DNA from: a bacterium
Lineage (GTDB): Bacteria; Electryoneota; Electryoneia; Electryoneales; Electryoneaceae
Length of the DNA: 35,581 bases
Direction of reading: 5' to 3'
NCBI GenBank assembly: GCA_019912845.1
Contig: JAIOHU010000070.1
Coordinates: 1-35,581, forward strand
Part shown: positions 18,088 to 29,300 of the stretch, in pieces
Position numbering within the stretch: position 1 is the stretch's first letter
Layout of the letters: every line of letters begins with the position of its first letter
Program-made: the position numbers and the translations under genes
Notes under the pieces: model-generated
Told to the model about the DNA's origin: nothing
The model's input: the letters and a program-made list of their open reading frames with translations, nothing else
The model's database searches: none

Positions 18088-21000
18088 TTACTTCACTAGC
18101 ATCATTTTACGTGTCATTACCACTCCATCCGCTTCCAGCCGGATGAAATACATACCACTGGCAGGATTCAAACCGGCGGTCGATCTTCCATCCCAGACGA
18201 GTGAATGGTTGCCGAATGGCATCTCACGATCGATCAACTTCGCAACCTCTCGTCCCATCACATCATAAATCACCAGACTGACATTGCTTGCATTCGGCAA
18301 TGAAAAATTGATGGTCGTGGACGGGTTGAACGGGTTGGGATAATTTTGTGCAAGTGCATATTCAGTTGGGACTGCCAGGGTTGCATCCACTTCACCGTGC
18401 GTGCCGGAGAAGATTTGGAACTTCCCAAAACTCGATACAGGACAGGTAACCGTTCCTGATAATGCATCGTAGCTTCCACCCATATATCGCCATTCATTCT
18501 CATCAAGGATGTAGACTCCTGGATCACCATCCACATCAGAGCTTAGATCACATGAAATTGTGAGGAAGGCTGGGTCGTTCAGAACCGCATTGCCGGCACT
18601 GATGTTGTAGATTCGGCTTACTGGTCTAAGCCCATCGTTTGCCTTGTTTGGCAAGTGTGTTAGTGCCTGGATCATTTCAGTATTATTGACGCTGCTAACT
18701 GTTGCAAATACATCCTGATCAAATGCTCTTGAAGTTGTATGGAATGTCAACTCCTCGCCATATTCCAATTCACCAGGACCATTTGCCGGCAATCTACTTA
18801 CACCTACGACCAGTGTATCAGCTTGAACAGGTAGTCCATTCGCATAGTACCCACGAAGCTGCCAGAAGTAAGTGCCAACATCCGCAAGCCAGAATTCTGT
18901 CTGGTAGAAATTGTATGCACTCATCTCATTATTTGCGGTAAGTTGCTCGAAGTATTCAAGCTCGGTGTAGTGAGTCAGCGTGTCACCAGTTGCAGAGTCT
19001 CGAGTACCAAGCAGCACAGGGGATTTATCACCATCATCGTTGTAAAGTTCAAATTCACTGATGATATAGATATCCAACTTCCTCGACAGTTCAGGATTCT
19101 GGGCAACGTACATCTGTGTATAGTTAGATGTCCGGGTTTCATTTGTTACATTGAATTGAGACTCACCTGTGGCGATTAGAATGAACATCCTGAAGTCTTG
19201 ATTGAGGCTCCAACCTTCATCAGGCATGGACATTGGAATACGTCCCATATTTAAATCTTCATTCCAAAGTGTTGTACCGGTAACATCTTGAACCAGGTAT
19301 TCGCTACCCAGAGTTGGTGATATATTGTTCGCCCGTACATTCAGTTTTCTAAGCAGCAGATCACTATCACTCTCACCAGCGAATACAACCACCTCTTCTC
19401 CAATTGGATCACTAATGACAGGATTTGAATCATAAATCCCATAAGAAGTGTAGTAGTAATCAAATCCCCAATCTGTTGATGCTGCCTGGTATGGAGGGCG
19501 ATCTTTGGGTGAACTGGCTTTCCACTTGAACTGTGTGCCACGCACTGAACCTTGAGTGTTAATATTCTCAAACATATAAATACCGTTATCAGCCGCAGGG
19601 GCATATGTTGTATCTATCAAATTGGCTGTGGCAAAATCCAGATAGATCTGCTTGAGTGTTTTACCTCTTAGATAGGGTTCCAGCGCATCTTGACGGGCTT
19701 CAATAACCCGGTCAATTGAATTCACACCAATTCTCGGCGATTCTGCGATTTCTGTAAGAACATCATCACCGCCATATTTTTCCCAGACATAGAGAAAGAA
19801 CATGAAGAGGTGTACATAATCAGTTCTGCTGTTGTAATCTGCACCTATACGTGTGAGGATATTTCCACCACCGATACCCTTTGCGACCGATTCGCCGTAA
19901 AACTTCGGCAACTGGTCAACAAGGAATTCAGAGAGATAAGCTAGACCGACACGCACCCAATTCTGTTCGTATTTGTCCACCTTGTATAGCACATACTGCG
20001 TGAAAATGTTTGCCAATGCTGGAAGTCCATTATTTAACGCCGTCGTATCTGCTAAATCCCATTCATAATCCTGATCGTCCCACTTGTAAGCAACTTCGCC
20101 CTGAATGAAGCTTTGCGGATAACTATCTATTATGAGTAGTTCAGCATTATTGCCGTACTCATCACCTTGACCAGGTAGATTTGCCGGATCAAAATACCCA
20201 TGCTTCCAATAGCCGGCTTTGGAGTCATTACGTCCCGCTTCGCCAAAATCATCAAAAACATCGGCTAGCAGAATATCAACTTTTTCAGGGACTTTATTGC
20301 TGTAATCTCCTGCGAAGATATCGACCAACTGTTCATATACACCGCGTGTTGTATCCTTAGGTGTAGAATCTTCGAAATAGGAAACCATCGCATCAATTTC
20401 AGCCGGTTTTACCGGACGCAGCAATGGCATATCAATAATCTTTCCGGAATCTTCATTGTCATGGAAAACGCCGTTGAGTTTCGTTATTCCTGTCCACTGC
20501 TCGTTTGAAACATACCATAATGCATGGTCGGATATCTTCCTTATGGAAGCATGCAGTTTACGAGGGATTGTCGGAAAGACCTGGAACGCTTTCACAAAGA
20601 AATCACGTCCATATCCTAATAACACTTCCGATGAATTGCTCATACTGGTGAGCATTTGCATGTCGCTGACATCCTGGAAAAGCTCTGACTGCACACCATC
20701 ACCATTTGTCAGGAACGCAACATCAAACGTGGCTATAATTGAATCCATCATCGATTCTTCGATGGCATTCAGTGAATTTACATCGCCTTCACTAAGGTGA
20801 TATATAAGACGATCAACATCATATTCGACCAGACCATCTGATCCAGTGGTTACACTGTCTGGTTCAGTAAGTGTAACACCAGCAAACGTCAGCTTCGTAA
20901 TATCAATTTGCTCAACCGTAAGTGGTGGATTGGATTCCAGCACCAGTGTACCATCCATAAAATTATAGAAAACATACTTAGGTAGTGGTGGATTTGGATC

Positions 21001-22764
21001 TGCTGTATAAACAACAGGGATAGCAGAAATCTGCCGGTTCCCATTAAAAATGTTCTGCTGGAAAACAGAATAGGGATCGATTCGGAGTGTTGGGTCATCA
21101 TGACCTTCAAGTGATTCAAATACCTTTTGGTCATACCCATTCAAAGTAATTCTAAGTGCTTTATTCCCCGACTCACGTTCAAAGGTACCACCAGTTAGCT
21201 GATGTGAACTATCCGCAGTTTCGAGCGCGAATCCTGTCAGGTCGACATCCTGATCAAGGCGTACATCAAACCGGACATACAGCTCATTTGTAGCGGCATC
21301 GTAAGTAACGATCTCTGCTGGATCGGGTTCAGGTGCTTTGTTCCTGTCATCCTCGAGAACAAAGGTCAGGGGGCAGTTTGCTTCACGGTTGCCATTTCCC
21401 TCTTCACTTAGTACAGCATTCGCATTCAGGTACGCCCAGTATACCAGATATCTGTCTGGGTCGGTAATATTCTGATACCTGATGAAATAGTCTTCAATAA
21501 CACGTGAATCAGGAATTTTCGTGCTGATCTTCACACCATTACTGCCTGTTGTGCCAGGATCTCCGCCACTCAGATAGACGACCAGAGAATCCACCGCGAC
21601 AGTGTCGATTGGATTGTCATTATCATCTCGGACGACTTCCATTAAGTAGCTATGTACCCAGAACTTGGGAATAACGATATAATCCTTTATTGGATCATCC
21701 GTATACAGATTTTCGTTAAACCAGGCGGATAACCGATTTTCACCAAAATTGTATCTCGCGCTGTCCGGCAGGAATGGAGTTGTATCCCTTGTGACCTGCA
21801 CAGCCATATTTTCAACTGATTCAACCGTATTGTAGTCAACATCCACAAAGGTAAATTCACTGAAAGAAATGGTTAAGGTATTGAGGTCGAGTTCCTCAAG
21901 AGATGCCCTGCCACTCTTGGTCAGTCGTAGCGAAATGGAGGTCGAATCTCTTCTTGTCATATCCAATGCACTAGTTGGAGTGAAGGTTTTACCACTGGCA
22001 TCGGCGAGTACAATTCGAGTCAAACGAACATTTTGCTCAAAATCAAGCGTATCATTTTCATTTCGATCTTCAGTCAGATCATCACCAGATACAAGTATAT
22101 CCAGTTTTCCATTTCCTGGTCCCGACCACGCCGGGTTAACAGGATGTGGTTTGGAAATATCTTCTGCGATCTGGTCGTTACGAATCAGATTATTAAATTC
22201 GAGGCGCAGGATATTGGTATTTGCATTATAGTAGACATCCTGCACTTCGGTGAGTTGACCATCAGGTGTCGCATCATAAGTAAGTGGTGCCCAATTGCCC
22301 ACATTGGGGATTCCGTCTGTACCACGGACTGCGCCAGCAGGAAGCCAGACACGCAATTCAGCACTCTGATCTGTCATTGTTTCCAGATCCATTAAGTCCT
22401 GATAGTCCAGACCCCAACAATCTGCTGTGACTTCAGCACCTTCGGCATCGTTGTAGAGGTAGGTATCGATAACACCCGTAAAATATGGCTTGAGTCGAAT
22501 ACTGGTACCGACATCGTTTGTATTGACTAGTGTTCCGCCTCTCAGAACAACATCTGCATCTTTCCCACCTCTATCATCATCAATCGCAATGCCGCGCATC
22601 GCAACATATTCTGCATTTGTAAAAATCTGTGCATCAAACTCTATTGCGATTTCATTCGTATTCTCATGATAGGTCGCTGAAACTGCAATGGGCTGTGCCG
22701 ATGATACTGTCGCTGCAATCATGAGCAGCAGAACGACCAACCCAAACACCCTGTTCACTGACAT
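18088..22764 (-). CDS. Secreted multidomain protein with degenerate M30-like metalloprotease domain and T9SS sorting domain
   Basis: 1558 residues from ATG 22764 (AAGGAGG 8 bases upstream). Signal peptide: VFGLVVLLLMIAATVSSAQP. Residues about 25-720 contain about five copies of a beta module marked by Y-x-x-x-T/E-N-x-L-x-x-x-F (YHENTNEIAIEF, YYNANTNILRLEF, YNFGENRLSAWF, YDAATNELYVRF, YNFMDGTLVLES). Residues about 850-1060 follow the hyicolysin-like (M30) metalloprotease layout: GYFDPANLPGQGDEYGNNAE, LLIIDSYPQSF, LFMFFLYVWEKYGG, GVNSIDRVIEA. The zinc motif HEFQH is replaced by N919-I-F-T-Q923 and the downstream NEG by R938-V-G, so it is almost certainly not a zinc protease. The C-terminus is a sorting domain (NYPNPFNPSTTINFSLP, YDVMGREVAKL). 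Likely a binding or structural surface protein. Confidence 0.88.
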   Translation of the reverse strand: MSVNRVFGLVVLLLMIAATVSSAQPIAVSATYHENTNEIAIEFDAQIFTNAEYVAMRGIAIDDDRGGKDADVVLRGGTLVNTNDVGTSIRLKPYFTGVIDTYLYNDAEGAEVTADCWGLDYQDLMDLETMTDQSAELRVWLPAGAVRGTDGIPNVGNWAPLTYDATPDGQLTEVQDVYYNANTNILRLEFNNLIRNDQIAEDISKPHPVNPAWSGPGNGKLDILVSGDDLTEDRNENDTLDFEQNVRLTRIVLADASGKTFTPTSALDMTRRDSTSISLRLTKSGRASLEELDLNTLTISFSEFTFVDVDYNTVESVENMAVQVTRDTTPFLPDSARYNFGENRLSAWFNENLYTDDPIKDYIVIPKFWVHSYLMEVVRDDNDNPIDTVAVDSLVVYLSGGDPGTTGSNGVKISTKIPDSRVIEDYFIRYQNITDPDRYLVYWAYLNANAVLSEEGNGNREANCPLTFVLEDDRNKAPEPDPAEIVTYDAATNELYVRFDVRLDQDVDLTGFALETADSSHQLTGGTFERESGNKALRITLNGYDQKVFESLEGHDDPTLRIDPYSVFQQNIFNGNRQISAIPVVYTADPNPPLPKYVFYNFMDGTLVLESNPPLTVEQIDITKLTFAGVTLTEPDSVTTGSDGLVEYDVDRLIYHLSEGDVNSLNAIEESMMDSIIATFDVAFLTNGDGVQSELFQDVSDMQMLTSMSNSSEVLLGYGRDFFVKAFQVFPTIPRKLHASIRKISDHALWYVSNEQWTGITKLNGVFHDNEDSGKIIDMPLLRPVKPAEIDAMVSYFEDSTPKDTTRGVYEQLVDIFAGDYSNKVPEKVDILLADVFDDFGEAGRNDSKAGYWKHGYFDPANLPGQGDEYGNNAELLIIDSYPQSFIQGEVAYKWDDQDYEWDLADTTALNNGLPALANIFTQYVLYKVDKYEQNWVRVGLAYLSEFLVDQLPKFYGESVAKGIGGGNILTRIGADYNSRTDYVHLFMFFLYVWEKYGGDDVLTEIAESPRIGVNSIDRVIEARQDALEPYLRGKTLKQIYLDFATANLIDTTYAPAADNGIYMFENINTQGSVRGTQFKWKASSPKDRPPYQAASTDWGFDYYYTSYGIYDSNPVISDPIGEEVVVFAGESDSDLLLRKLNVRANNISPTLGSEYLVQDVTGTTLWNEDLNMGRIPMSMPDEGWSLNQDFRMFILIATGESQFNVTNETRTSNYTQMYVAQNPELSRKLDIYIISEFELYNDDGDKSPVLLGTRDSATGDTLTHYTELEYFEQLTANNEMSAYNFYQTEFWLADVGTYFWQLRGYYANGLPVQADTLVVGVSRLPANGPGELEYGEELTFHTTSRAFDQDVFATVSSVNNTEMIQALTHLPNKANDGLRPVSRIYNISAGNAVLNDPAFLTISCDLSSDVDGDPGVYILDENEWRYMGGSYDALSGTVTCPVSSFGKFQIFSGTHGEVDATLAVPTEYALAQNYPNPFNPSTTINFSLPNASNVSLVIYDVMGREVAKLIDREMPFGNHSLVWDGRSTAGLNPASGMYFIRLEADGVVMTRKMMLVK

Positions 22765-22772
22765 ATTCAATT

Positions 22773-22779
22773 CCTCCTT
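22773..22779 (-). promoter_or_regulatory. Ribosome binding site of the 18088-22764 gene
   Basis: AAGGAGG on the minus strand, 8 bases before ATG 22764; it selects this ATG over the in-frame TTG at 22770. Confidence 0.8.
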
Positions 22780-22820
22780 GTCAAACGGTTTTTTTTCATC
22801 AGTTCGTTTTGATTAATTCA

Positions 22821-23801
22821 TCAGAAATTGAAACTGATGTTAAACCGTTGCACAAAATCGAGAACTCCAAAATCCGAATAGGCATAATCGATGCCGAAGC
22901 CATTCCAATTCGCTCCGAGGCCAGCCGACATACCAAGTGTATCATGGCGGAAGGTGTACCCTCCACGAAGGAAGAACATTTCCATGAAGCCATATTCACC
23001 GCCGACATTGTACCTTTCGATATTGTCATTGGGGTGTTCAAGTTCTGCAACGAGGGTTAGACGATGTTCGTTTGTTATCCATGGATCGGCTGCCATTCCC
23101 ATCTTGAAAGTCATGGGGAAGTGATATGGCAAGAAATCACTCATGCCAGCTACCTGGTTGCCGTTATCCCAATCGTTGTACTGACCACCTAACTGTACCT
23201 CAGGACCAAAATTGAAGATGTTCATACTCAGCCTGACAGTTTTCCAGCCAGTATCGTACAGAGTACCAACGTCAATTGCCCAGGCATCCGCAGCATCCCC
23301 ATCAAAGTCTTCGTGTACATATTTGATATTTGCACCGATGGAGAATTTATTTGTCAGAGCCGTTGATGCAGAGGCACCAACCATCATATCTGTGACAGCG
23401 TATGTTTCACCAGTGCCGTCAGGCTGGTCGATAGTAGTAACCTCTATATTACCTGAGTTTAAGCTGGTTGCAAATAATCCGACGACCATCGAATTATTCA
23501 GTCTATGTGACATTCCAACTGCACTGTAACTTATCTCTGCAATCCAATTGACCTGCTCGAGTGTAACGTTGGTTTTATCCGTCTTTGTCAGTCCAGCTGG
23601 ATTCCAGAACATTGCAGTAGCGTCATCGCTCACACTTGAAAATGCATGCCCCATCGCAGCACCGCGTGCTCCCACGGGTATTTTCAGGAATTGCGATCCT
23701 ACAGTTCCTACTTTTGCAAATTCCTCAGCCAGCAGTACTCCCGGAAGAAGCATACCGACCAGGAGCACACTGATTATCATAAATCGTTCAATTTTTCTCA
23801 T
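22821..23801 (-). CDS. PorV/PorQ-family outer-membrane beta-barrel protein
   Basis: 326 residues with signal peptide (MISVL-type core, cut near LLA/EEFA). The segment KVGTVGSQFLKIPVGARGAA followed by MGHAFSSVSDDATAMFWNPAG is the recognisable N-terminal signature of the PorV/PorQ (UPF0164) family. The rest alternates like a barrel, and the protein ends with Phe (RFNISFNF), as outer-membrane barrels do. In T9SS, PorV shuttles cargo from the translocon to the attachment machinery; whether this copy does the same or serves only the neighbouring proteins is inference. A GGAG site precedes the ATG. It lies 19 bases after the 23821-26328 gene and 56 bases before the 1558-aa protein, inside the operon. 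Confidence 0.9.
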   Translation of the reverse strand: MRKIERFMIISVLLVGMLLPGVLLAEEFAKVGTVGSQFLKIPVGARGAAMGHAFSSVSDDATAMFWNPAGLTKTDKTNVTLEQVNWIAEISYSAVGMSHRLNNSMVVGLFATSLNSGNIEVTTIDQPDGTGETYAVTDMMVGASASTALTNKFSIGANIKYVHEDFDGDAADAWAIDVGTLYDTGWKTVRLSMNIFNFGPEVQLGGQYNDWDNGNQVAGMSDFLPYHFPMTFKMGMAADPWITNEHRLTLVAELEHPNDNIERYNVGGEYGFMEMFFLRGGYTFRHDTLGMSAGLGANWNGFGIDYAYSDFGVLDFVQRFNISFNF

Positions 23802-23820
23802 GGTGTATCTCCTCTTCCGC

Positions 23821-26328
23821 TTATCGCATTATCAGGAATTTGCCGACCTTTTTCTGCTCATCTGGTGTTTCAACAATGTAGATGTACAGACCGGAAACGA
23901 CCTTCTGGTTATTACGACTGATTAAATCCCAGTCAGCGGAACCCTGAGTCGCATCGTTATGATAAATCTCATCAACAAGGTCACCAGTCATGGTGAAAAT
24001 TGAGATCTTCGCACGCGGTGGCAGGTTAAAGAAGGCTATCCTGTCTTCATAACGTGATTCCCAGACTGCAGTCGCCTTGTAAGGATTAGGAACTACTGTG
24101 ACGTTATCTACAGTACCATATAACTCTTCAGGATCTACATCTTGAACCAGTAAGTCTTCATCAATCGACGGATCAGGACGAGGAATTACCGCTTCAGGTG
24201 CGCCTTCAAGGCTCTTTCGATAGTTGGATTTGGCTGATTCGATCTGGAAAAGACCGAATTGAGGTTTATCTGGATCGTACGCTGCAACAGCGTAGTAGTA
24301 TTTCAATCCATTCACAGGTGCTTCAGTATTGCGAATGATTAATGTGCCATCCTGAGCGAGGAAATCACCGCCATCATCGATATAGGAATGTACGATGTCC
24401 ATTTCCGATGTTCCTGGCAGATTCACCTTCAGGAATGAACCACCACCTTCCATACGCATTGTTTCATAAGCTGGATGGGTTATCGTGACAGTGTCACCGA
24501 TATCAAAGGTGTAGCTGATATTATCAACTGTCACTGTTGTTGAACCATTAGGGAGTATTGGATTAAGTGTATCTCCCTCGGTATTCAGGAGGTAAACTTC
24601 CGTGTCTAACACATCAAATGCAGCAATCAATTCCCATGTCTGTGCGTTGTACTTGGAACGATAAATTTTATATCCTTCAAAGTCCGAAGTTCCTAGGAAA
24701 TTATCGATTGCAGTTTCTGCGTACGAATCCCAGACCAGTCGCACCTGGCGATCTCCCGGGCTGTAATGCAAGTCGGGAATAGGTGGTGGGATAGGAAGTA
24801 GAAAGTGTTTATCCTGTCGAATAGCGTTATCACTTACACCTGTAAAACCACGTTGTTCAGGATCAGGTGCTTCAAGAACTGGTGTACCAATAACTTCCGG
24901 TTCACCCTGGTAATATGCCACCAGCGCATTATCAATGATCTCACGTACGCCTTGCAATCCCCAGCCAACACCGGTGACCATAACAAATTTCCGAGTCTCA
25001 CCATCCTGCCAGTCGTTGATCGGACCGATAGTATGCATATAACGGTAATCGAATACTGGTGCACCTGCTCCATAGTCAAAGGGGTGAGGCATGAACTTCA
25101 TCCCTTGAGACAAAGAATGATTTCCAGTCATATACTCATATTTTTCTTTATCAGAACCTGGATCAGATTCCCAATTCCACCATTGGTGACTATATGGACG
25201 CGCCATACTGTCTGCGGCAGATAGATTAAATGGTTCAATCGGCATATAAAGAATACGTGTGCCGATAAAACCTGCTACTGGAGTACTCAAACTACGTTCA
25301 CCAGTGTCATTCTCGCCGCTTTGCGCATAATCGCCATCGTACATGTAGCTCATATTTCTGGAGAGGAGATATCCATGTAATGGTTCTCCATCTGCATCGG
25401 TGAGAACCTGCCCCTCGAATACTGTCCCCTCTTGACCAATAACTTCGGGACCGTTTGGATCAAAATAGAGTTGATATTCATCGTAGATACCATCGGGCTC
25501 CGCCTCAAATGTTTCAGGCATGTGACCATCATCTTTATAGCCCTGCTGGTAGGGGTTACGGGGGTCAGCCTTTGCCCAGCCCCAGTAGTCATAGCCAGTT
25601 TCTCCATCACCATCTAGATCGTAGGGATCAACCCAGTCGACTTTATAAGGGTTCTGGCTATCAGGTGTCCAACCATCATAATCAACGAGGTCATCAATAT
25701 GAGGCTGATCGGGGTCACCACCAGGTCCAGCCCCGACATCATTGTCAAAGACCCAGGAGGGATAAACACCATTAAGAGTCCCGCCACTGACATTCTTGAT
25801 TTCGTATAGGAAAACAACAAAGTCATCATATTCTGGCAGCGACCAGGAAAGACTGCGTTGAGATATTTCAAAACCAATCGGTGTATGCCCCTCGATATCA
25901 GTCAGATCATCAAATTGCACAACACCATCTTGAATTGATTTTGGTCCTGTACCAAAATAGAACACTGACCCTTCAGTTGGATCGAATTCATAGTTCCCGT
26001 AATCGGCATGACTTACAAGTGGTTCGCCTCCAACCATTGCACCCAGCCAGAAACGACCTTCCCAGATATAGTATACTTCCGATCCGCTAGGCCATTCAGC
26101 AGAAGGCAGACTGGCATTGGGATCGCCATAATTACCATAATTGGAGATTGCCATCCAGATATTGCCGACATCATGCACACGTTGTGCTAACGCCGGTCTG
26201 GCATCTGTCTGGTGAACTGGTCCCTTGATACCGTTGCGTCCTGGCATTACCGCAGCATTTACCATTGCCACGGTCAATCCAAGAAGGGCTAGTACAGCGA
26301 CCATTTTGATAATTTTAATTTTCTTCAA
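23821..26328 (-). CDS. Secreted T9SS-type protein next to TonB receptor, function unknown
   Basis: 835 residues. The start is a TTG at 26328, supported by AAGGAG 8 bases upstream and by the lysine-rich signal peptide it yields (MKKIKIIKMVAVLALLGLTV, cut near VNA). The N-terminal half (HDVGNIWMAISNYGNYGDPN, FWLGAMVGGEPLVSHADYGN) resembles a family that I associate with uncultured FCB-type genomes but that has no named function. About 520-690 is a fibronectin-III-like region (VRLVWDSYAE, DFEGYKIYRSKY, LKYYYAVAAYDPDKPQFG). The C-terminus is a FlgD/T9SS-like module (VVPNPYKATAVWE, ISIFTMTGDLVDEI, VVSGLYIYIVET, KVGKFLIMR), with NPYK in place of NPFN. It is 23 bases after the receptor gene, so a surface partner of that receptor is likely but inferred. 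Confidence 0.85.
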   Translation of the reverse strand: MKKIKIIKMVAVLALLGLTVAMVNAAVMPGRNGIKGPVHQTDARPALAQRVHDVGNIWMAISNYGNYGDPNASLPSAEWPSGSEVYYIWEGRFWLGAMVGGEPLVSHADYGNYEFDPTEGSVFYFGTGPKSIQDGVVQFDDLTDIEGHTPIGFEISQRSLSWSLPEYDDFVVFLYEIKNVSGGTLNGVYPSWVFDNDVGAGPGGDPDQPHIDDLVDYDGWTPDSQNPYKVDWVDPYDLDGDGETGYDYWGWAKADPRNPYQQGYKDDGHMPETFEAEPDGIYDEYQLYFDPNGPEVIGQEGTVFEGQVLTDADGEPLHGYLLSRNMSYMYDGDYAQSGENDTGERSLSTPVAGFIGTRILYMPIEPFNLSAADSMARPYSHQWWNWESDPGSDKEKYEYMTGNHSLSQGMKFMPHPFDYGAGAPVFDYRYMHTIGPINDWQDGETRKFVMVTGVGWGLQGVREIIDNALVAYYQGEPEVIGTPVLEAPDPEQRGFTGVSDNAIRQDKHFLLPIPPPIPDLHYSPGDRQVRLVWDSYAETAIDNFLGTSDFEGYKIYRSKYNAQTWELIAAFDVLDTEVYLLNTEGDTLNPILPNGSTTVTVDNISYTFDIGDTVTITHPAYETMRMEGGGSFLKVNLPGTSEMDIVHSYIDDGGDFLAQDGTLIIRNTEAPVNGLKYYYAVAAYDPDKPQFGLFQIESAKSNYRKSLEGAPEAVIPRPDPSIDEDLLVQDVDPEELYGTVDNVTVVPNPYKATAVWESRYEDRIAFFNLPPRAKISIFTMTGDLVDEIYHNDATQGSADWDLISRNNQKVVSGLYIYIVETPDEQKKVGKFLIMR

Positions 26329-26351
26329 AACGATTTCTCCTTGGATTCAGA

Positions 26352-29300
26352 TTAAAATTCAAGACCAACGCCTAGCTGGAAGTAACGACCGCGCTCCCAG
26401 TACCTTGGATCATTGTAAACACCGTCAACATCTTTGTCTGGCTGACCATCATTGTCAGAATCATTTTCCAGGTACCAACCAGCATCTGCATTTACCTGGA
26501 AGAATCGTTGATCAATATTGTGGTGATTAAAGATGTTGTAGCCTTGTAGATATGCGACCATCGCAAAGTTATCATTGAAACTGAAACGTTTTTGAATACG
26601 ACCGTCAAATTCGAGTGTATATGGAAGTCGTTCATCGTTGATAGGGGGTTCCTTTGATTTTGCTGGACTGGAGAAAGGCAAACCACTGCCATAACGTCCA
26701 ATCAGGCTGATCAGCCATTCATCAAAGAAGTCGAATCCAAAAGGACTGGTTCCTTTTGGAACCATAAACTGCACAGAGCCATAAATAGTATTTCTCTGAT
26801 CCCAGTCGAGATAACTTTCTGTGGTACGAATCTGATTCTCAGCCCATGCATTTTCATAATTCTGACGTGCATCGGAGGCTTTACCTTTTGCTACGGAATA
26901 GGTATAGCTTAATGATCCGCTGTAGAAGTGACTGAATCGTTTCTCAAGTGAAAGTTCAAAACCACGCACGTTGCCATAATCAAGGTTGATATATAAACCA
27001 TACCAGTTCCGTGGATCATAAAACACCTGACGTGTATCAACCAAGCCGGATACATCCTTGTAGAAACCAGTAGCAACCATTGCCAGATCAGCCATAAACT
27101 GATGGCGCAGTGTTAATTCGTATGAGGTTGTTCTTTCTGGTTCAAGATTTGGATTCCCGATGATCGGAAATGCACCAGAGAGATCCCAGTTTACATTGGT
27201 GTAAGCATAACGCAGAATTGGAATCTGAAAATTACGGCTATAATTGAAACTCAGGAGGTCTCGTTCAGTTATTGGGAAAGCTACACCTAAACGTGGTCCC
27301 CAATAATATTTCTCTTTCACTTCCACCGGGTTCTTTACAGTACCACCGCTTTGAGTATCAGTCACGGGGTCAGTTACATCTTCTGGATAATTATCCCAGT
27401 TAATATCGAAGATATCGAGACGAGCACCTATATTGATGACCATCCCCTCAAATTCCATCTTGTCTTCGACCCAGCCGCCATAAAGCCTTGGATTCGCTTT
27501 AAAATTTTGTCCATATACATTTCCACCAGATGCCATATCAACATCATGATCAAAAATTTCCATGAACTGCAACTCAATACCACTTTTTATCTGGTGATAA
27601 CGGTGAACCTGGCTGGTGATACTCCCTTTATATGTGAAGGTCTCTTTATAGTCATCATTCCAACGCAATCGGTAATAGGTTTTACCATCACCGAACGTGT
27701 AAAATTCGTCATTGTCTGTAGAATTTGAGTTGAAGTTGATATCTTCCCACATCAACCATTCGGATTTAGGACCATTTTCTGAAGCATCGATATAGCCATT
27801 GTTGTTCTCATCAACGAATAGATCGTGACCACGTCCATACTTCTTCCAATCCCATTCTTCGTTACCGTTTAGATCCTCATACTCGTACACACCATTGCGA
27901 TTGAAATCGAACCAGACATATTGCACTTCATTCTGATCGTCTATTACCGCTTCAAGAAGGTCACGGAAAGGAATGATTTCACCGTTTGGTGCCCTATAAT
28001 TGGAATTCAGAACATCATCAGGAATTTCATCGAAGGAGCTATAAGACAGTTCAAGATCGAGCTGACCATTGCCATTGGAATCCTCGTTAAAACTTTCGTT
28101 GACGTTATATTTCATGAGTGTTTTGTAATAAGAAGCACTCATCTCATAGAACGTCCTGGAGTTCAATGTATGGTTCCACTTCACAGAAAACTGCTCAGTA
28201 TGCCCGAAATAGTCTGGCAGGTGATCCAGCATATTATAAGAATCAAGCGAATAATCATTATTCAAATCTTCGCTGTCAAGGAAACCATTACTGTTTAAAT
28301 CCTCACCCGGATCAATCACACCGTTATGATTCAGATCCTCGGTGTCAACACGATTGTTATTGTACCAGGGGATACGATTTCCATCATTGTCGTGTAGGAA
28401 GTTGCCATTTTCATCACGAGCATAAAAGTTATAGTCCGGTTTCAAATTACCAAGGTTATCTGTCGGTCGATATTGTGCAAGCAGATCTTCATTTGTTGTC
28501 CTGCTCCAGAGGTGACCATAGTACTGGTAGTTTGAATTTGAGACCGCAGAGTTGAAGGTCAATTTATGCCGTGGAGTAATTTTATAGGTCAATTTACCAT
28601 AGAAACTTGATAAGGTCGAATCATCATTCTGAAAACGACCATTTGTATCATAGAACTGTCCTGAAAGCAGAAATGACAAATCGCCAGCACCGAGTTGGTC
28701 GAAGAAAGGAATTGGACCTGAAATCACACCCTGCAAATCCTTCATTCGATCACGTTCCCCAATGAAAACCTCATCCTCACCCATATCATTGGTTCTTACA
28801 AAAACACTCCCTTCAAATCTGTCACCACCATCCTTGGTTACCTGGTTGACCACACCTGAAAGTGAGTTACCATATTCAACTGATTGACCACCGGTAATGA
28901 CGTTAACCTCTGAAAAACTCACCTGGGGGATATATCCCTCATAACGTCCTGTCATCGGGTCTACCATCGAGACACCATCCACGATATAACTAACTTCGGT
29001 GTCACGTCCTCCACGGAAGTTGTTGCCAACAGTTCCAGCGGTAAGTTGAATAACATCACGTACATTCTCCACTGGCATCATCTTAAGATCCTCGGAGGTG
29101 CGTGTGATACGACTGTCGGTCATATCCTTACGGATCATCGGACGTTTAGCGATATAGACAACTTCTTCGCCAAGTTCCATGACCTTCTCTTCTAGATCAA
29201 AACTCAACTTGGTTGTCCGGTCAGTGGAAACCTGAACGTTGTTGTACACTACACCGTTGTAGCCCAGCATAGAGGCACGTACAGTGTATGTCCCCGGTGG

